A stretch of 64,000 nucleotides of DNA from Tricholoma matsutake (Eukaryota; Basidiomycota; Agaricomycetes; Agaricales; Tricholomataceae). Position numbers and translations under genes: made by a program. The stretch is taken from contig AP026547.1 of the NCBI GenBank assembly GCA_026075535.2, positions 496,001-560,000 on the forward strand. Reading direction: 5' to 3'. This document shows positions 11,742 through 23,435 of the stretch, in pieces (position 1 is the first letter of the stretch; each line of letters starts with the position of its first letter). Under the pieces are notes generated by a model. That model worked only from the letters and a program-made list of their open reading frames with translations, was not told the DNA's origin and did not search any database.

Positions 11742-13020
11742 ATGCCAGTCACCGCTGTAGTCTCCCTAGGGTCTGTACTCTTAGCTACCATGAATAGACA
11801 ATCTATGCGCCTGTCTATTCGGGTAGCTGAGTCAGACAACGGGAAAGACGTCACAATGAATGCGCTCCTCGACTCTGGAGCAGGAGGAGTCTTTATCAAC
11901 TCGAACTTCGTCAAACGAGAAGGGATCAGAACATATCCCTTAGGCCACACCATCCGGGCCACAAACGTAGATGGGACCCTGAACAAGCAGGGAACGATCA
12001 CCAGATGTGTGAAAGGAAGACTCCACATCAACGGAAGGAGCTACCCGATAGAATACCTAGTTGCCGGACTAGGCAAAGAATTGGTAATCCTGGGCCTGCC
12101 GTGGCTGCGGGAGATAAACCCGATCATCGATTGGAAGAAGGGAACCTTTGAGTTCCGAGATGAAGAACGATGGGCTCAAATCCAGCGGATCCTGGAAAAG
12201 ACAAGAAGAGCCGAACGGGCCCTCCCGAACACCCTAAACCTTCCTAGGGTAGACGCCAAAAGGGAGGCGCCAAATGACAGAATGGCACGAATTCGACACA
12301 TCGTGGCCAAAACAAGACAGAAGCTCTCTGAAGAGAAAGAGAGGAGCCTTGCCTGAGCCAGATTGGCTGTGGCAAAAACAAGAAAAAGACTCTCAGAAGA
12401 GAAGGAGAGAAATCTTGCCTGAGCACGACTAGCCGTGGCAAAGACGAGAGAAAGGCTCGCCGAAGAAAAAGAGAAGAGCCTTGCCCAAGCCCGATTGGCC
12501 GTGGCAAAAACAAAAGAAAGGCTTTAAAGCAAAAGAACTAAATTCTGTCCAGATAGCTGTTGCAAAGACCAGGAGCAGCAACACCCCTAAACAAGCCAGA
12601 GGCCTTGAAGCAGCACGATGTGCTGTCGCCAAGACCCGAGAAAACCAGAAGAAGAAACAACTGGAAAAGGGCAAAAACAAAGAATGCGACAGGGCACAAC
12701 AAATTGTGCAAAGGATGAAGGAATTGCTAACCTCCACAGGGGAGGGAAGCACTGGCAAAAGGAACATGAAGATGACACTACGAGACAGGATAAACTACCC
12801 TCGACAACAGACTACCCTGACCCATGACCATAGGACTCCAGATCATGGTACCATCAACGCTGAAATACTTATGCCCAGGGAGACCCCCCCTCAGGTAAAG
12901 GTCGAAGAGGTACCTGACGAAGAATTACTGGCAGACACAGGCATGGACATACAGATGACGAACCAGACCCCCAAACAAGACACAATCGAGGATGACTCGG
13001 TGTTGATCGCATACGTGTGA
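11742..13020 (+). pseudogene. pol: gypsy A protease and repeat-containing linker
   Basis: An aspartic protease opens this part: ALLDSGAGGVFINSNFV holds the catalytic DSG and LVILGLPWLREINPIIDWK follows as in Ty3 proteases. After about residue 150 the chain enters a lysine- and arginine-rich linker made of repeated units of about 21 residues (see the separate repeat entry). Two in-frame TGA codons interrupt the repeats (12354-12356 and about 12420). The frame changes by one base near 12525, after which VAKTR units continue in another frame to 13020. Confidence 0.8.
12285..12690 (+). repeat. Coding tandem repeat in the gypsy A linker
   Basis: About six units of roughly 63 bp encode variants of ARLAVAKTR-RLSEEKER-LA. 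The first three or four are close copies and the last two are diverged (VQIAVAKTRSS, ARCAVAKTREN). The heptad-like spacing of Leu, Val and charged residues suggests a helical or coiled-coil linker. Function unknown. Confidence 0.75.
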
Positions 13021-13110
13021 GGCGAACCAGTCATTGGCCTATTCGGACCAGACATAGAACTGCCTCTGACAGAGGAACATCGAGAGCCGACACACAGATA
13101 CATCCGAAAA

Positions 13111-14130
13111 ATGAACACAATCAGCAGGCTCACAAAGGGCAAGGGCTCCCCACAGTACCTACTCAACTCGGACATATGGATCAGAGCAAAGACATCCATA
13201 TCCCAACGACTAGCGCACGAGCAAGAGGAGGGAAAGGAGACTAGCCAACGGAACCTAGACAATTTACTGCCACCGGAATACCAGAGGTACAGACAGGTAT
13301 TTGAGAAAGCTTCATCAGAACAATTCCCGGAATCAAGACCATGGGATCACGCGATCGACCTGAAGGAAGGCTTTGTACCGAAGGATTGCAAAGTCTACCC
13401 ATTGATGCCGAAAGAACAAGAGAAACTCAATGAGTTTCTAGATGAAAACCTGGAGAAAGGATACATCCGACCATCAAAATCACCCATGGCATCCCCATTC
13501 TTCTTCTGTCGAAGAAGGACTCCGATGCTCTACGACCTTGCCAAGACTATCGCTATCTGAATGAAGGAACGATCCGGAACAACTACCCCCTGCCACTGAT
13601 CGGAGACCTCTTGGACAAGCTGAAGGGAGTGAGATTTTTCACAAAACTTGATATTTGATGGGGATATCATAATGTATGGATAAAGAAAGGAGACGAGTGG
13701 AAGGCAGCATTCAAGACTAACCGAGGGCTATTTGAGCCAATGGTGATGTTCTTTGGGCTGTGCAACTCACCGGCAACATTCCAGGCCATGATGAACGATC
13801 TCTTCCGAGATATGCTAGATGAAGGATGGCTCGTCATCTATATGGATGACATCCTGATCTTCTTGAAGTCGGAAGAAGAACACCGGATAAGGACTGAAAG
13901 GGTCCTCGAACAACTACGACAATGATCTCTACCTGAAAATAGAGAAATGCAAATTCAACGTACAGGAAGTCAACTTCTTGGGCATGATCATCAGGCCCAA
14001 CGAACTCGCAATGGACAACACGAAGCCAGCTGGGATCAAGGACTGGCCCACGCCAAGGACAGTGAAGGATGTAAGATCCTTCCTAGGATTTGGGAACTTC
14101 TATTGAAGATTCATCAGACACTTCGTGGAT
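13111..14130 (+). pseudogene. pol: gypsy A reverse transcriptase
   Basis: The RT starts with LPPEYQRYRQVFEKASSEQFPESRPWDHAIDL. It then has [35 protein letters not shown] and FTKLDI, and the catalytic IYMDDILIF near 13835-13860, so the active-site aspartates remain. A frameshift near 13510, a TGA in LDI-stop-WGY (13656-13658), a two-base loss near 13925 and a TGA in NFY-stop-RF (14104-14106) break it. Both TGA codons replace expected arginines. Confidence 0.87.
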
Positions 14131-14590
14131 CTGGCCAGACCACTGAACAATTTGACAAAGAAGAACCAGAAATTTGAATAGACGAACAACTGCCAGCAAT
14201 CATTCGATGCGCTAAAAAGGAAATTCAACGAAGCCCCAGTACTGCTGATGCCAGATGCAACAAAACCATTTGTGGTGGAATCTGACGCCTCGAAATTTGC
14301 GACAGGTGCAGTACTCAGACAACAGGATGCCAACGGAGACTGGCACCCATGCGGCTATATCTCGCATTCTTTCAATGAAGCTGAAAGAAATTATGAGATA
14401 TATGACAGGGAACTACTGGGAGTGATCCGAGCACTAGAGACATGGAGACACTACCTACAGGGGACACCATTCCCTGTGACGGTACTGTGTGATCACAAGA
14501 ACCTGACGTATTTCTGTCAGGTGCAGAAACTGAACCGACGACAGGCTAGATGTCACAATTCAACCTGAAGCTACAACACGTACCGGGATC
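14131..14590 (+). pseudogene. pol: gypsy A RNase H
   Basis: After a TAG in KFE-stop-TNN the segment has [39 protein letters not shown] and [11 protein letters not shown], the conserved Ty3 RNase H order with its acidic residues. A one-base loss near 14545 (QAR, then [12 protein letters not shown]) shifts the frame into the integrase part. Confidence 0.87.
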
Positions 14591-15704
14591 ACAGATGGTA
14601 CAATCTGACACCCTATCGAGGAGAGCAGATCACATAGCCGAAGAAGACACCAATAACAAGAACAAGACCATCCTCGCTGATGAACTGTTCGTCAAAACGA
14701 TCGATGCTGAGCTCCAGGGAGCCCTGGTCTCAGCAATAATGAAGGACGACCTCGTAAATGACACTTTACAAGCCCTGAAAAACAATGGAACTCCCCCAAT
14801 CAAGTCTGCATTGGAGGACTGGAAATTCAAAGACGGCCTGCTCTTTTTCAAAGACAGATGCTACATGCCACAGGACGAAACCCTCTGCCGAGCGATCATA
14901 TGAAAATACCATGATAGCATCACGACAGGACACCCTGGACAATGGCAGATGATCGAACTGATCCGATGAGACTACTGGTGGCCAGGAATGGCCAACTTCA
15001 TCAAAAAGTATGTCGAAGGCTGTGCAAAGTGCCAGCAAATGAAAGTGAATACACACCCGACGACCCCACTGCCAACACCAATATCATCCGACGCCAGCAG
15101 ACCATTCGAGCTGGTAACAACAGATTTTATCATGGACTTGCCCATGATAAACAGATTTGACTCAATCATGGTCGTGGTAGACCATGGTCTTATGAAGGGG
15201 GTAATTTTTATCCCTTGCACGAAGACGATCGATGCACTTGGCACCGCAGACCTTTACCTGTGCCATGTGTACACCAGATTTGGACTCCCCGGAAGAATCA
15301 TCTCAGACAGAGACCCTCGATTCGCATCCAAACTCTTCCGAGAACTCGGACGACTGCTCAGAATCAAGCTATCCATGAGCACCGCCTATCACCCCCAGAC
15401 CAATGGAGAAACGGAGCGAGTAAACCAAGAGCTAGAGGTTTACCTCCGCATGTTCTGTTCGAACAAACCCAAAGATTGGGAGTGTTATCTCCCAACAGCA
15501 GAATTCGTGCATAACCAGAAGATGCACTCCACAGTAAAACATTCGCCATTTTACTTGATGATGGGATATCAGCCACGCGCTATCCCCACCCCTTATGAAA
15601 AGACGAACGTGCCGGCCGCCAAACAGAGAATCCAAGAACTTCTCTCTGCGAGAAGGGAAGCTCTTGCTGCACATGAACTAGCCAGACAGGCTATGGCCGC
15701 CTGA
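14550..15704 (+). pseudogene. pol: gypsy A integrase
   Basis: The zinc-binding part has KYHDSITTGHPG and CAKCQQMK. The core has [23 protein letters not shown] and [17 protein letters not shown], which give the D, D and E catalytic residues. Stops at 14901 and 14967 are both TGA codons at likely arginine sites. Otherwise the frame is open to 15704. Confidence 0.88.
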
Positions 15705-16151
15705 ACGAAAGGGTGATACAAACCGTTCAAGGTTGGAGAACAAGTATGGCTTGACTCCAAGAACCTGAAGATTGGCTACCCAACGAGAAAACTGGCGCCA
15801 AAATGAGAAGGGCCCTTCATGATTGAAGATGCCTTGTCGAGAATGACATACCGATTGAAACTGCTGCCAGGATGGAAGATCCACCTGGTATTCCATGCGG
15901 CTTTACTCACACGATACCATGAGAACGACACTCATGGGTGAAACTTCCTGACTCCACCACCCGACCTCATGGAAGGAGAGAATGAATATGAGGTGGAAGC
16001 GATCATTGCACACAAGAAGCACGGCAAGACACGCCATTACCTCATGAAATGGGTTGACTACCCGACATCCGAAAACACATGGGAACCCGAATCAAACCTG
16101 AAGAATGCCCCCGAGATCCTGACAGCATATAAGAAGAGGTACCATCTCTGA
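15705..16151 (+). pseudogene. pol: gypsy A integrase C-terminus with chromodomain
   Basis: Reading continues in the integrase frame through KPFKVGEQVWLDSKNLKI and LKLLPGWKIHLVFHAALL to a chromodomain (YEVEAIIAHKKHGKTRHYL, then MKWVDYPTSENTWEPESNL). In chromoviruses this domain directs integration to modified histones. Three TGA stops (15702, 15804, 15939) interrupt the approach to it. Confidence 0.85.
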
Positions 16152-16469
16152 CGAGAACCCAAGAAACCCCCACTATCTGAACCAAACGACACCCCTGATA
16201 CCCCCTAAACGACGATTGACCCACTGAACGTTGATGCCCTTCACGTTCACTCCCACCCCCACCCCCTTTCGATAAAGAACGAATACGAGAAGAACATGGC
16301 GACTGGACGATGAGTCATTGACCAGTCACCAAGAACGAACAGACTGCTGGGGCAACCCTCTTGGGAATGCCCACATGGAATCACATTCTGGATAAACAGA
16401 GACGACTGGATAAAGAGAATATCCTCAACTTGCCCAACATGCTGCCTCTATGCGTGAAGGAGCACAAAA

Positions 16470-16697
16470 ATGGATTTGACCTGGGTAAAAGCACAATTTG
16501 AGGAGTGGTGCTTTGAAGAAGAGTTAGGCAGCGGAGACTATCTCCCCGAACAATTTGTTGTTGACCGCGATGGTCTGACCCCAGGCAGGAGACCACTAGT
16601 GGGGATTGGCCCACTACTGTGGAATGACCTTCAGTGGAGCACCCACTACGACAAAGAAAGCGGATTCGAGCTGGCAAGGCAGCTCTTATTTGGATGA
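16470..16697 (+). CDS. Unrecognised small ORF between pol and the 3' LTR of gypsy A
   Basis: A 75-codon open frame (MDLTWVKAQFEEWCFEEELG...) lies in the roughly 1 kb between the chromodomain and the 3' LTR. It is acidic and tryptophan-rich and matches no domain I know. It may be a remnant of an extra element gene or chance. No stops interrupt it, unlike pol. Confidence 0.3.
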   Translation: MDLTWVKAQFEEWCFEEELGSGDYLPEQFVVDRDGLTPGRRPLVGIGPLLWNDLQWSTHYDKESGFELARQLLFG

Positions 16698-16786
16698 CAT
16701 GGAGAACTGGGGACGTTGCTGCATTCCAGCCAACACCCCCATACACCAACACCCCAGACCACTGAGCACAACTAGGTGCAAACTGA

Positions 16787-16920
16787 TCGTCTGCAAAGAC
16801 GTTAAACTAGCGATCATCCACAAAGATGTTAAACTAGCGATCATCCGCAAAGATGTTAAACTACCGACCATCCGCAAAGACATTAAACTAGCGATCATCC
16901 GCAAAGATATAAAACTACAG
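16787..16920 (+). repeat. 30-bp tandem repeat upstream of the gypsy A 3' LTR
   Basis: Four to five units of 30 bp with core GTTAAACTAGCGATCATCC and the linker GCAAAGA. The repeats keep one frame open (KDVKLAIIR-type units of ten residues). They lie about 260 bp before the 3' LTR. Confidence 0.85.
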
Positions 16921-17164
16921 TGATTACCCTTGATACTGCGTAAACCCTACACACCCCTCCCCCTTCCGACGACACCACTGACTCTTTGACACCACTGCTA
17001 AAGGCAGTATAAAACAAAAAGAACCCGATCATGGTCCAAGCTTGGACACGAACGATTCCTCCATTGTACCCCTTGACCCCGACCTACCCACATAACCAGA
17101 CCACGCCCAATCAGACCACAAAGGAGAGACGAAGATTTAGGTCGAAGTGTGGAACTTTCGACCA

Positions 17165-17178
17165 TAGTGGGGGGGTAA
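17165..17178 (+). other. Polypurine tract of gypsy A
   Basis: TAGTGGGGGGGTAA directly precedes the 3' LTR. Its position and purine run fit the plus-strand primer site. Confidence 0.75.
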
Positions 17179-17844
17179 TGTTACAATTTTCCTTGTAACT
17201 CATGGAACCTGACCGACCCAACCGACCCAACAATCCCCTCCAGACAGGAGGCACTCCATGATTCATGCCTAGGGCATGTCCTTGACACCAGACACACGCA
17301 CAATGCATGCCGACTGCATGCATTTGATCCCCTTCCTGTGGAAGGCACCCTTGACGCATGGTGACTCCATGCACCCGAACCCACTCCCACACATGCTGTG
17401 ATACGACAGCTTCTTGACATGAGGTCCATGACATTGGACACCTCATGCTAGGCATGAGGCTTATCTCTTATTGTTTCCTGACATGCTGCGCCGCAGCACT
17501 CCATGACATCGGATGCCTCATGCAAGGCATGAGGCCTATTGTTTCTATTATTACTTGATATGCATCTACCTTTCCGATTGGACGATAAGGACCTCCCTTC
17601 TAGTATAAGTACTGTGACTTGTAGTAGGGATGTCCTTAGTTTAGATCTAGGCAGTTAACAGCCTTAACTTGCAACTTGCAAACTTACTCGAAACCACTAA
17701 GGAAGCCCCTTAGTGCGTGAACCTGAACGACTCTACACAGAAGCCCTGCTAGAGTGCACTACCTATCTTATGTCAGATGCTCCGAGTAAGACTAGTGCCG
17801 AACAACATCGACTAGATCAAGTGGTTGAGGCTTCGCCCTTAACA
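17179..17844 (+). repeat. 3' LTR of gypsy A
   Basis: The 666-bp repeat matches 9820-10511. It lacks a roughly 30-bp stretch near the end, has a rearranged set of GACATCGGA/ATGAGGC words, and is followed by TSD ACACC. Confidence 0.92.
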
Positions 17845-17849
17845 ACACC

Positions 17850-19491
17850 TGCATCAGCAGTGCCATTGGCATGTTGATGGTAGAGCAGCCACACCGCATT
17901 GCCTTGTGTTGCATGTTGGAAATGTGTCCATAGTATTCTGCTCAACACCAGAGGGCAGTGGCAAGTCCCCCTTTTCCTTTATAATCCATGTTCTCCTTAT
18001 TTTGTATGGTATGAATTGGATTTGTAGCCTTGTAGGCCTTAAAGTGTATTGAAAAACAATGGATTGTACAGAAAACCTACAACTAGTACAAGGTAATTCA
18101 TGTGGGGAGAATATTAGCAAGAAAAAACAGCTTCTGGCCTTGATTCATGCCCAGATGAGCAGGTTCTCAATGATTTGATCAACGGCTGTCATACTGCCCA
18201 ATTCATGTGAAAATAATGTTGATGCATCAGCTGAATAATTGGGGGCACTGTTAAACCGAGCTCAGCTGCTCTAAATCAAACTCGGTTGCCCTAAATCAAA
18301 CTGATGGTGAGCTGAGTTTCCTTAAATCAAGCATGAATTGAGTCTAAATTGAATCAGTTCATGTTAAATTGACTGGGAATAAATTACTTAGCACTCAAAA
18401 TCAAGCTTATCTCTACTTATTGCTGCAAACCAGTGGTGTAAGGTGTCACATTCAGCCATATCTGCCTATCAGAGGTTCACGATGGATTGGATGGCACAGT
18501 AGGATTTGGAACCTGCAAGTAAATAGGTGATACACTGGATGGACAGTCTGCTACTCTCTACTGGCTACTGTAGGCTGCCATCTCGCGATGTGACACATAT
18601 CCGAGGAAGTGCACGTGCATGATGTTTGCCATCAGATCCTGACACCAAATAGCCGAGGCTGCTGTGATGGCTGCTTAGTCATCCAATTGCCTTAAATTGC
18701 TCAACATAAGTACTAATGATAGCTATGCTGTGTCACAACTACCTACAGCTGGTCAGCTTGCCTCCCAACAGAAGGGAAAAGATGAAGCATGAGTGGAATA
18801 GTCTGCTCATCGTCAGGAATGATGAGTGCGAAGCTGTGGTGCGCATTGATTAACCATGGATTGTGTGATCATAAGTGGTGATAATTATGTAAGCATAGTA
18901 AGCATCACCCGCACCTTTCGTCTGCATCCTGGGTGGTCGGCTTGCTGATCCATTGATCAAAAAAGGGGCAGTCCAGGTACTGTTGCCATACTCTCAGCTA
19001 GTCTCATTCCCATCCATTGCAGTAAGATCTTATCTCTGTGGAGATGTGTCAGAGATTCAAAATACAGTGCAGAGATCTCACTACAACATCTGGTGCATTT
19101 GGTATACAAAACTATTGATGGTGACAAAATGTGACAAAATGTAACATATGTGCTGAGAATAATCAACAAAGTTGACATTGCTCCTCGTGTTCAGGCTCAT
19201 TTTACCTCTTCTGTATCTGTGTCCCTGTGATGACTCTCAGATCTGCTTCTGATCGACATGAGGCTGCGAAGATGCACTCTGAACAGTTTCTTCAGACAGC
19301 CCAGACAAAGAAATGCGACTACAACTCTGATGACACACATTGAACCTTGCGAATGCACTTTGCTAAACGATCTAAAGGGCATTTTGAACTGTATGAATGG
19401 CAATTGGATGTTTTGTATCCTCAAATATGGTTCCGGTTAATTTTTCTTTGGCTACATCCTCACCAGATGGTGATTTGAATAATCCTGCAAG
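17850..19491. other. Intergenic sequence without a recognised gene
   Basis: Short open frames only. Near 18240-18360 there is a cluster of CTAAATCAAACT and GAGCTGAG/GAGCTCAG words that could be a decayed transposon end. Nothing else can be supported. Confidence 0.35.
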
Positions 19492-19853
19492 TATAAGGGC
19501 AACCTCGGCCTCTAGCAAAGGGAAATCCAAAGAGAAAACTCTGAGGACCCCTTTGCCAATGCCCAGTATATGTGAAGACTGCAAAAATCAAATAATAATC
19601 TAAAATAGAAAAGGTGGAGATAGGCAGATCAAGGCCGCTGAATGACATCATACCAAGGGGTAGATGTCGGAAGGGGTGCTCTGCCTCTAAATATAAAACT
19701 GTCAACATGCACAAATGTGATAGAAGGGAAAATTAGTAATGAAATAAGGAAAGATCATAGAAAATGAAGAATAGGAGGAATGAAGTGAGGAAAAATATAG
19801 GACGAACATAAAAAATAGGAAAAACATATGGGGCATCCCCTAGTCCCCTTACA
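19492..19853 (-). repeat. 3' LTR of gypsy C
   Basis: On the plus strand it runs from TATAAGGGCAACC to CCCCTTACA and matches the solo LTR at 932-1357. The adjacent GAGAGGGTGA (minus strand, from 19863 down to 19854) is a likely polypurine tract, so the internal region lies to the right and the element reads leftward. Confidence 0.85.
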
Positions 19854-19886
19854 TCACCCTCTCTAAGATGCATTGCCCCGATGCAT

Positions 19887-21229
19887 TCAAAATCGCATAC
19901 AACCAAAGTCAGTGACTTGAATGTGATGAGGTGCAGCAGTGTGCCATCGGTGGAATTCCTTGACTAACCAAGGGGCATTCACATCGGACTCTTCAACCCA
20001 TGAGTTCTCCTCATATCCATAACTCTTCCAGTGCACCAAATACTGGAGTTTTCCTCAATGCAACTGGCTGTCCAAGATCGACTCAACTTTGTACTGGGGT
20101 TCTCCCTCGATCACTGTAGGTGGTGGTGGTGAACGTGAATGGTGTCCCGGGAATGGATCTGGGGGAGTTTGACGACATGGAAGACTGGGTGGAGTCTGGA
20201 CATGGAGGCTGGGAGGTGTAGATGATAGGCATGCATTCCAACACACTTGACAATGGGGAAAGGTCCCAGGAAGCAATGAGGGAGTTTCTTGGACAGACAT
20301 GTAGTGGAGATGTCACTGGAGTCAAGATAAACTTGATCACCAACCTTGTACAGAGGGGTCGGAGAATGGCGTTGGTTGTAAAAGCATGCCATGTCGTCCT
20401 TCACCTTCACTAAGGCTGCCTTTGCCTCCTCCAAGCTATCCTGCATGTGTTCTGTGAACTCATTCACTGTCTCGATGTGTGAGGGAGTTTGGCGAGGTTC
20501 AAATCCCATGAGTGGATGCCATCTAGTGTCTAAGAGGAAAGGGGTCTGTTGAGTGGAAGCATGGACATGGTTGTTGTATCCAAACTTGGCCAAGGGGAGA
20601 AGATCATCCCAATTGTCCTGGTGCTCATTGACAAAGATGCAGATGTACTGCTCCAGTTCCTGGTTGACTTGCTCAGTCTGGCCATCAGTTTGTGGGTGAT
20701 AGGTGGTCGAAGCAAGGAGTTTGATTCCCAGAAGTCGGTACAGCTCTCGAGTGAACTCTGCCATGAACTGAGGGCCATGGTCAGAGAGGAAAGTGCCAGG
20801 AAGTCCATGTAATTTCCACACATGGTGGAGATAGAGTCGGGCGGCACCCAGGGCACTGACAGTGGTGTGAGTGGGAATGAAGTGAGCACATTTTCCCAAT
20901 GAATCAACTGTGCACATCACCGCATCAAACCCATTCAACTCTGGCAACTCCACCATAAAGTCAACACTGACAACATCCCAATGACTCTCTGGAACAGGAA
21001 GAGGGTGTAGCTCACCAATGGGTTTGCAATGAGGAATCTTGGTGCAAAAGCAAAGGTCACAAGTACAACAATACTGACCAATGAGTTGTGACATTTGTGG
21101 CCACCAATAATTCCATGAGGTGAGCTCTAAGGTCTTCCAGTGTCCAGGATGACCGGCAATCTGTGAGTCATGGTGTTGGGATATGATGCACAGGCAAAGG
21201 TCTGGGTTGTTGGGGACGTAGATGTGATC
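19887..21229 (-). pseudogene. pol: gypsy C integrase and chromodomain
   Basis: The minus strand reads DHIYVPNNPDLC, HHDSQIAGHPGHWKTLEL, NYWWP and CDLCF (zinc part). The core follows, with VDFMVELPELNGFDAV, FLSDHGPQFMAEFTREL and YHPQTDGQTEQVNQELEQY. The end is a chromodomain (QYKVESILDSQLH, stop, [13 protein letters not shown]). The stop is a TGA at an arginine position. Several residues expected to be arginine read Cys, Trp, His or Gln (for example SDHGPQF and SWNYWWP), as CpG decay would give. A frameshift near 20110 separates the integrase frame from the chromodomain frame. The upstream part is cut by the hAT element at 21238. Confidence 0.87.
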
Positions 21230-21237
21230 CCTGAAAT

Positions 21238-22565
21238 TAGTGTTTAAAGGTCTGGTTGGATGGACCAAAAAAACAACCACAACCCAACCAAACCCAACTG
21301 AATGCAACTGGACCATCGGTTGCAGTTGCCCTCTTTTGAGGTTGGTTGGGTTGCCGGTTGCCTTACTTTCAAAAATATTTGAAAACCGTTACAAAACCGG
21401 TTGCACTTGGTTGCAACCAGTCTTGTACAGTATATATAGTATATTATATATGTACCTATACTTATATAGATAGTAATAAAAATAACTAATGAAACTACTA
21501 ATTACTACTAATTATACTATATTTATGTGCAGTGGGACAAGCCCAGAGGAAAAGTAGTTGTTAAGTGGGTGCTTATATACCTTGTGGCCATGCACAGACC
21601 ATGTGGTGTTGTTTGTGCTTCAAAAAAAATAAAGTGGCACCATTTGTGAGATGACTCCCATGACAACAGATACCACTCCCACACTACCAATCCCACCATG
21701 CCCATCCGCACTCACCACTAACACCACTCACACCGCTGCCACCCCAGGTTGCTGCCTATGAACGAATGCAAGGCAGGGGTCCCAAACAATGCTAGTCGTT
21801 GTTTGGGCCCCAGAGTAAGTCTTTCATTATTTACTTTTTCTTTTACTAACTGTTCTGTTTTTTAGTTTCCATCTTTTCATACTGACATCGCCCACCCATG
21901 CCCCAAGCCGCCGCTGCGAGCTTCTGCTCACATGGTGGCAATGGGTACCACATCACTAAGCACTACCACCCTGCCTACGAGCCACTGCTCGTAGGGGGAG
22001 CTGGAGGTGCTGATGACAAAAGTACAGGGGTGTCGAAACAACAGTGCGAACTCAAACGATTGGGATGGTGAATGGCAGGGATGACAAATGGCAGCAGGGA
22101 TGATTGTGATGATGATGAAGAACAGGGGGGACAACAACATGATGACAGTGAACACAGGGGGACACCAACAACAAACACAGGGGGACACCAACAAACACAG
22201 GACAACAACAGATGCAGGGGGGGGATGACCACAACAATGAATGCGGGGGGAGACAACAACAACAACAAACATGGGGGGGACAACAACAATGAACATGGGG
22301 GAGACTACAACAATGAACATGGGGAACAATGACATCCCAATGTTGACAACACAACCACCACTGCGAGCACCTGCTTGCAGGGTGCATTGTAATTAGTTGT
22401 ACTTAATATATAGTATAGTTTAATTTTGTATGAAAAACACTGGAAAAACTGGTTTCAACCAGTTTTTTGAAGCAACCAATTTGGGCAATGGTTTGGACCG
22501 GTTGTGGTCCTTGGTTGCCCCTTTTGGGGGTGAAAAACCAGACTGAACCAGACCTCAAAACACTA
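21238..22565. mobile_element. hAT-type non-autonomous element inserted in gypsy C
   Basis: The ends are inverted repeats starting TAGTGTTT-AGGTCTGGTT. Both flanks carry the identical 8 bp CCTGAAAT (21230-21237 and 22566-22573). TAGTG termini plus an 8-bp TSD are diagnostic of the hAT superfamily. No transposase frame is present. Inside are a GGGGTCCCAAACAA/TTGTTTGGGCCCC hairpin (21776-21811), an intron-like GTAAGT...TTTTAG block, three GAGC/GCTC hairpins (about 21915, 21975 and 22361) and a G-rich minisatellite (22110-22330). Confidence 0.88.
22110..22330 (+). repeat. G-rich ACAACAACA minisatellite
   Basis: Irregular units of roughly 25-30 bp alternate runs of five to eight G with GACAACAACAA and AACAYGGG words. 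The G runs could form quadruplexes, which is an inference from the pattern only. Confidence 0.6.
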
Positions 22566-22573
22566 CCTGAAAT

Positions 22574-23435
22574 ACAACAAGTCCTCCTTTTCAGTCCACT
22601 CTGCCACATGCAAGGAAAGGGTGGATCCCTTCCTCAGTTCTTTAACAGCTCAGGCAACAGCATGCTCGTGTAAACCGCTACAGTTTGCGCGACAAATGTC
22701 ATGTACTATGTCCCACTCCTCCCCCTGGGGTGCAATGCCTTCCAGTGCCCAAATGGTGAACAGGTCTGGCTGCAACAACACAATGTTTTGATTGTCATCA
22801 CTGCCATCCCCACAGTCTGCACATCAGGAGAGGGCATTGGTCTTCCCTATGCTGCAACATGGACAGTGGTGCAAGTAGAAGTCAAATCTGGATAGATACA
22901 GGGACCAACAAGCTTGACGATGATTCAATTTCTTGGCCATCATAAAGTACTTGAGATTCTTGTGATCCATCCAAATTTCCACCTTGTGTTGGGCACCCTC
23001 AAGGAAGTGTCGCCACTCCTCAAGCACACGCATTATCACCAACATCTCCTTGTTATGGATCTCGTAGTTTTGCTCTACAGCACTAAGGCTTTTGGAGTAG
23101 AATGCAACAGGATGCCACTTCTGGTCCTCTGGAGACTGCTGAGACAACACGGCACCCATCAAAAAGTCAGAACTGTTGGCTTCTACATGAAAAGGGTGCA
23201 AATCATCAGCAAAGGTAAGAATGGGAGCAGAAGTGACCATCTCCTTAAGCTTTTTGAACACCTCCTGTTGTGCATTATCCCACCTCCATGCCTCCTTTCC
23301 TGTCAAGTTGAATAGTGCTCGTGCATGATGTGAGAAATCCTTGATAAAATGCTGATAGAAATTGATGAAGCCCAGGAAAGACTGCACCTCTTTCTTGTTC
23401 GTGGGTGTCAGCCAAGCTACTGATCCTGGAAGGTA
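22574..23435 (-). pseudogene. pol: gypsy C reverse transcriptase end and RNase H
   Basis: The minus strand reads VAWLTPTNKKEVQSFLGFINF, YQHFIKDFSHHARALFNLT, HPFHVEANSSDFLMGAVLS, YEIHNKEMLVIMRVLEEW and IWMDHKNLKYFM, the end of RT and most of RNase H. After a stop, further coding-like sequence runs to LLYF at the hAT insertion and resumes as RDHIYVP beyond it, so the two halves were one gene. Upstream pol, gag and the 5' LTR are missing, with truncation near 23435. Confidence 0.85.

Larger units (their letters stand above)
9820..17844 (+). mobile_element. Ty3/gypsy chromovirus A, complete but degenerate
   Basis: An 8.0-kb LTR retrotransposon. It is bounded by LTRs 9820-10511 and 17179-17844, both TGTTACAATTTT...CCTTAACA, and flanked by a perfect TSD ACACC (9815-9819 and 17845-17849). 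Inside are, in order, a self-priming type primer-binding site, gag, protease, reverse transcriptase, RNase H, integrase and a C-terminal chromodomain, so it belongs to the chromovirus branch. Frameshifts near 12525, 13510, 13925 and 14545 and about ten in-frame stops make it unable to code now. The LTRs differ by indels in their GACATCGGA repeats, which suggests an older insertion than gypsy B. Confidence 0.93.
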
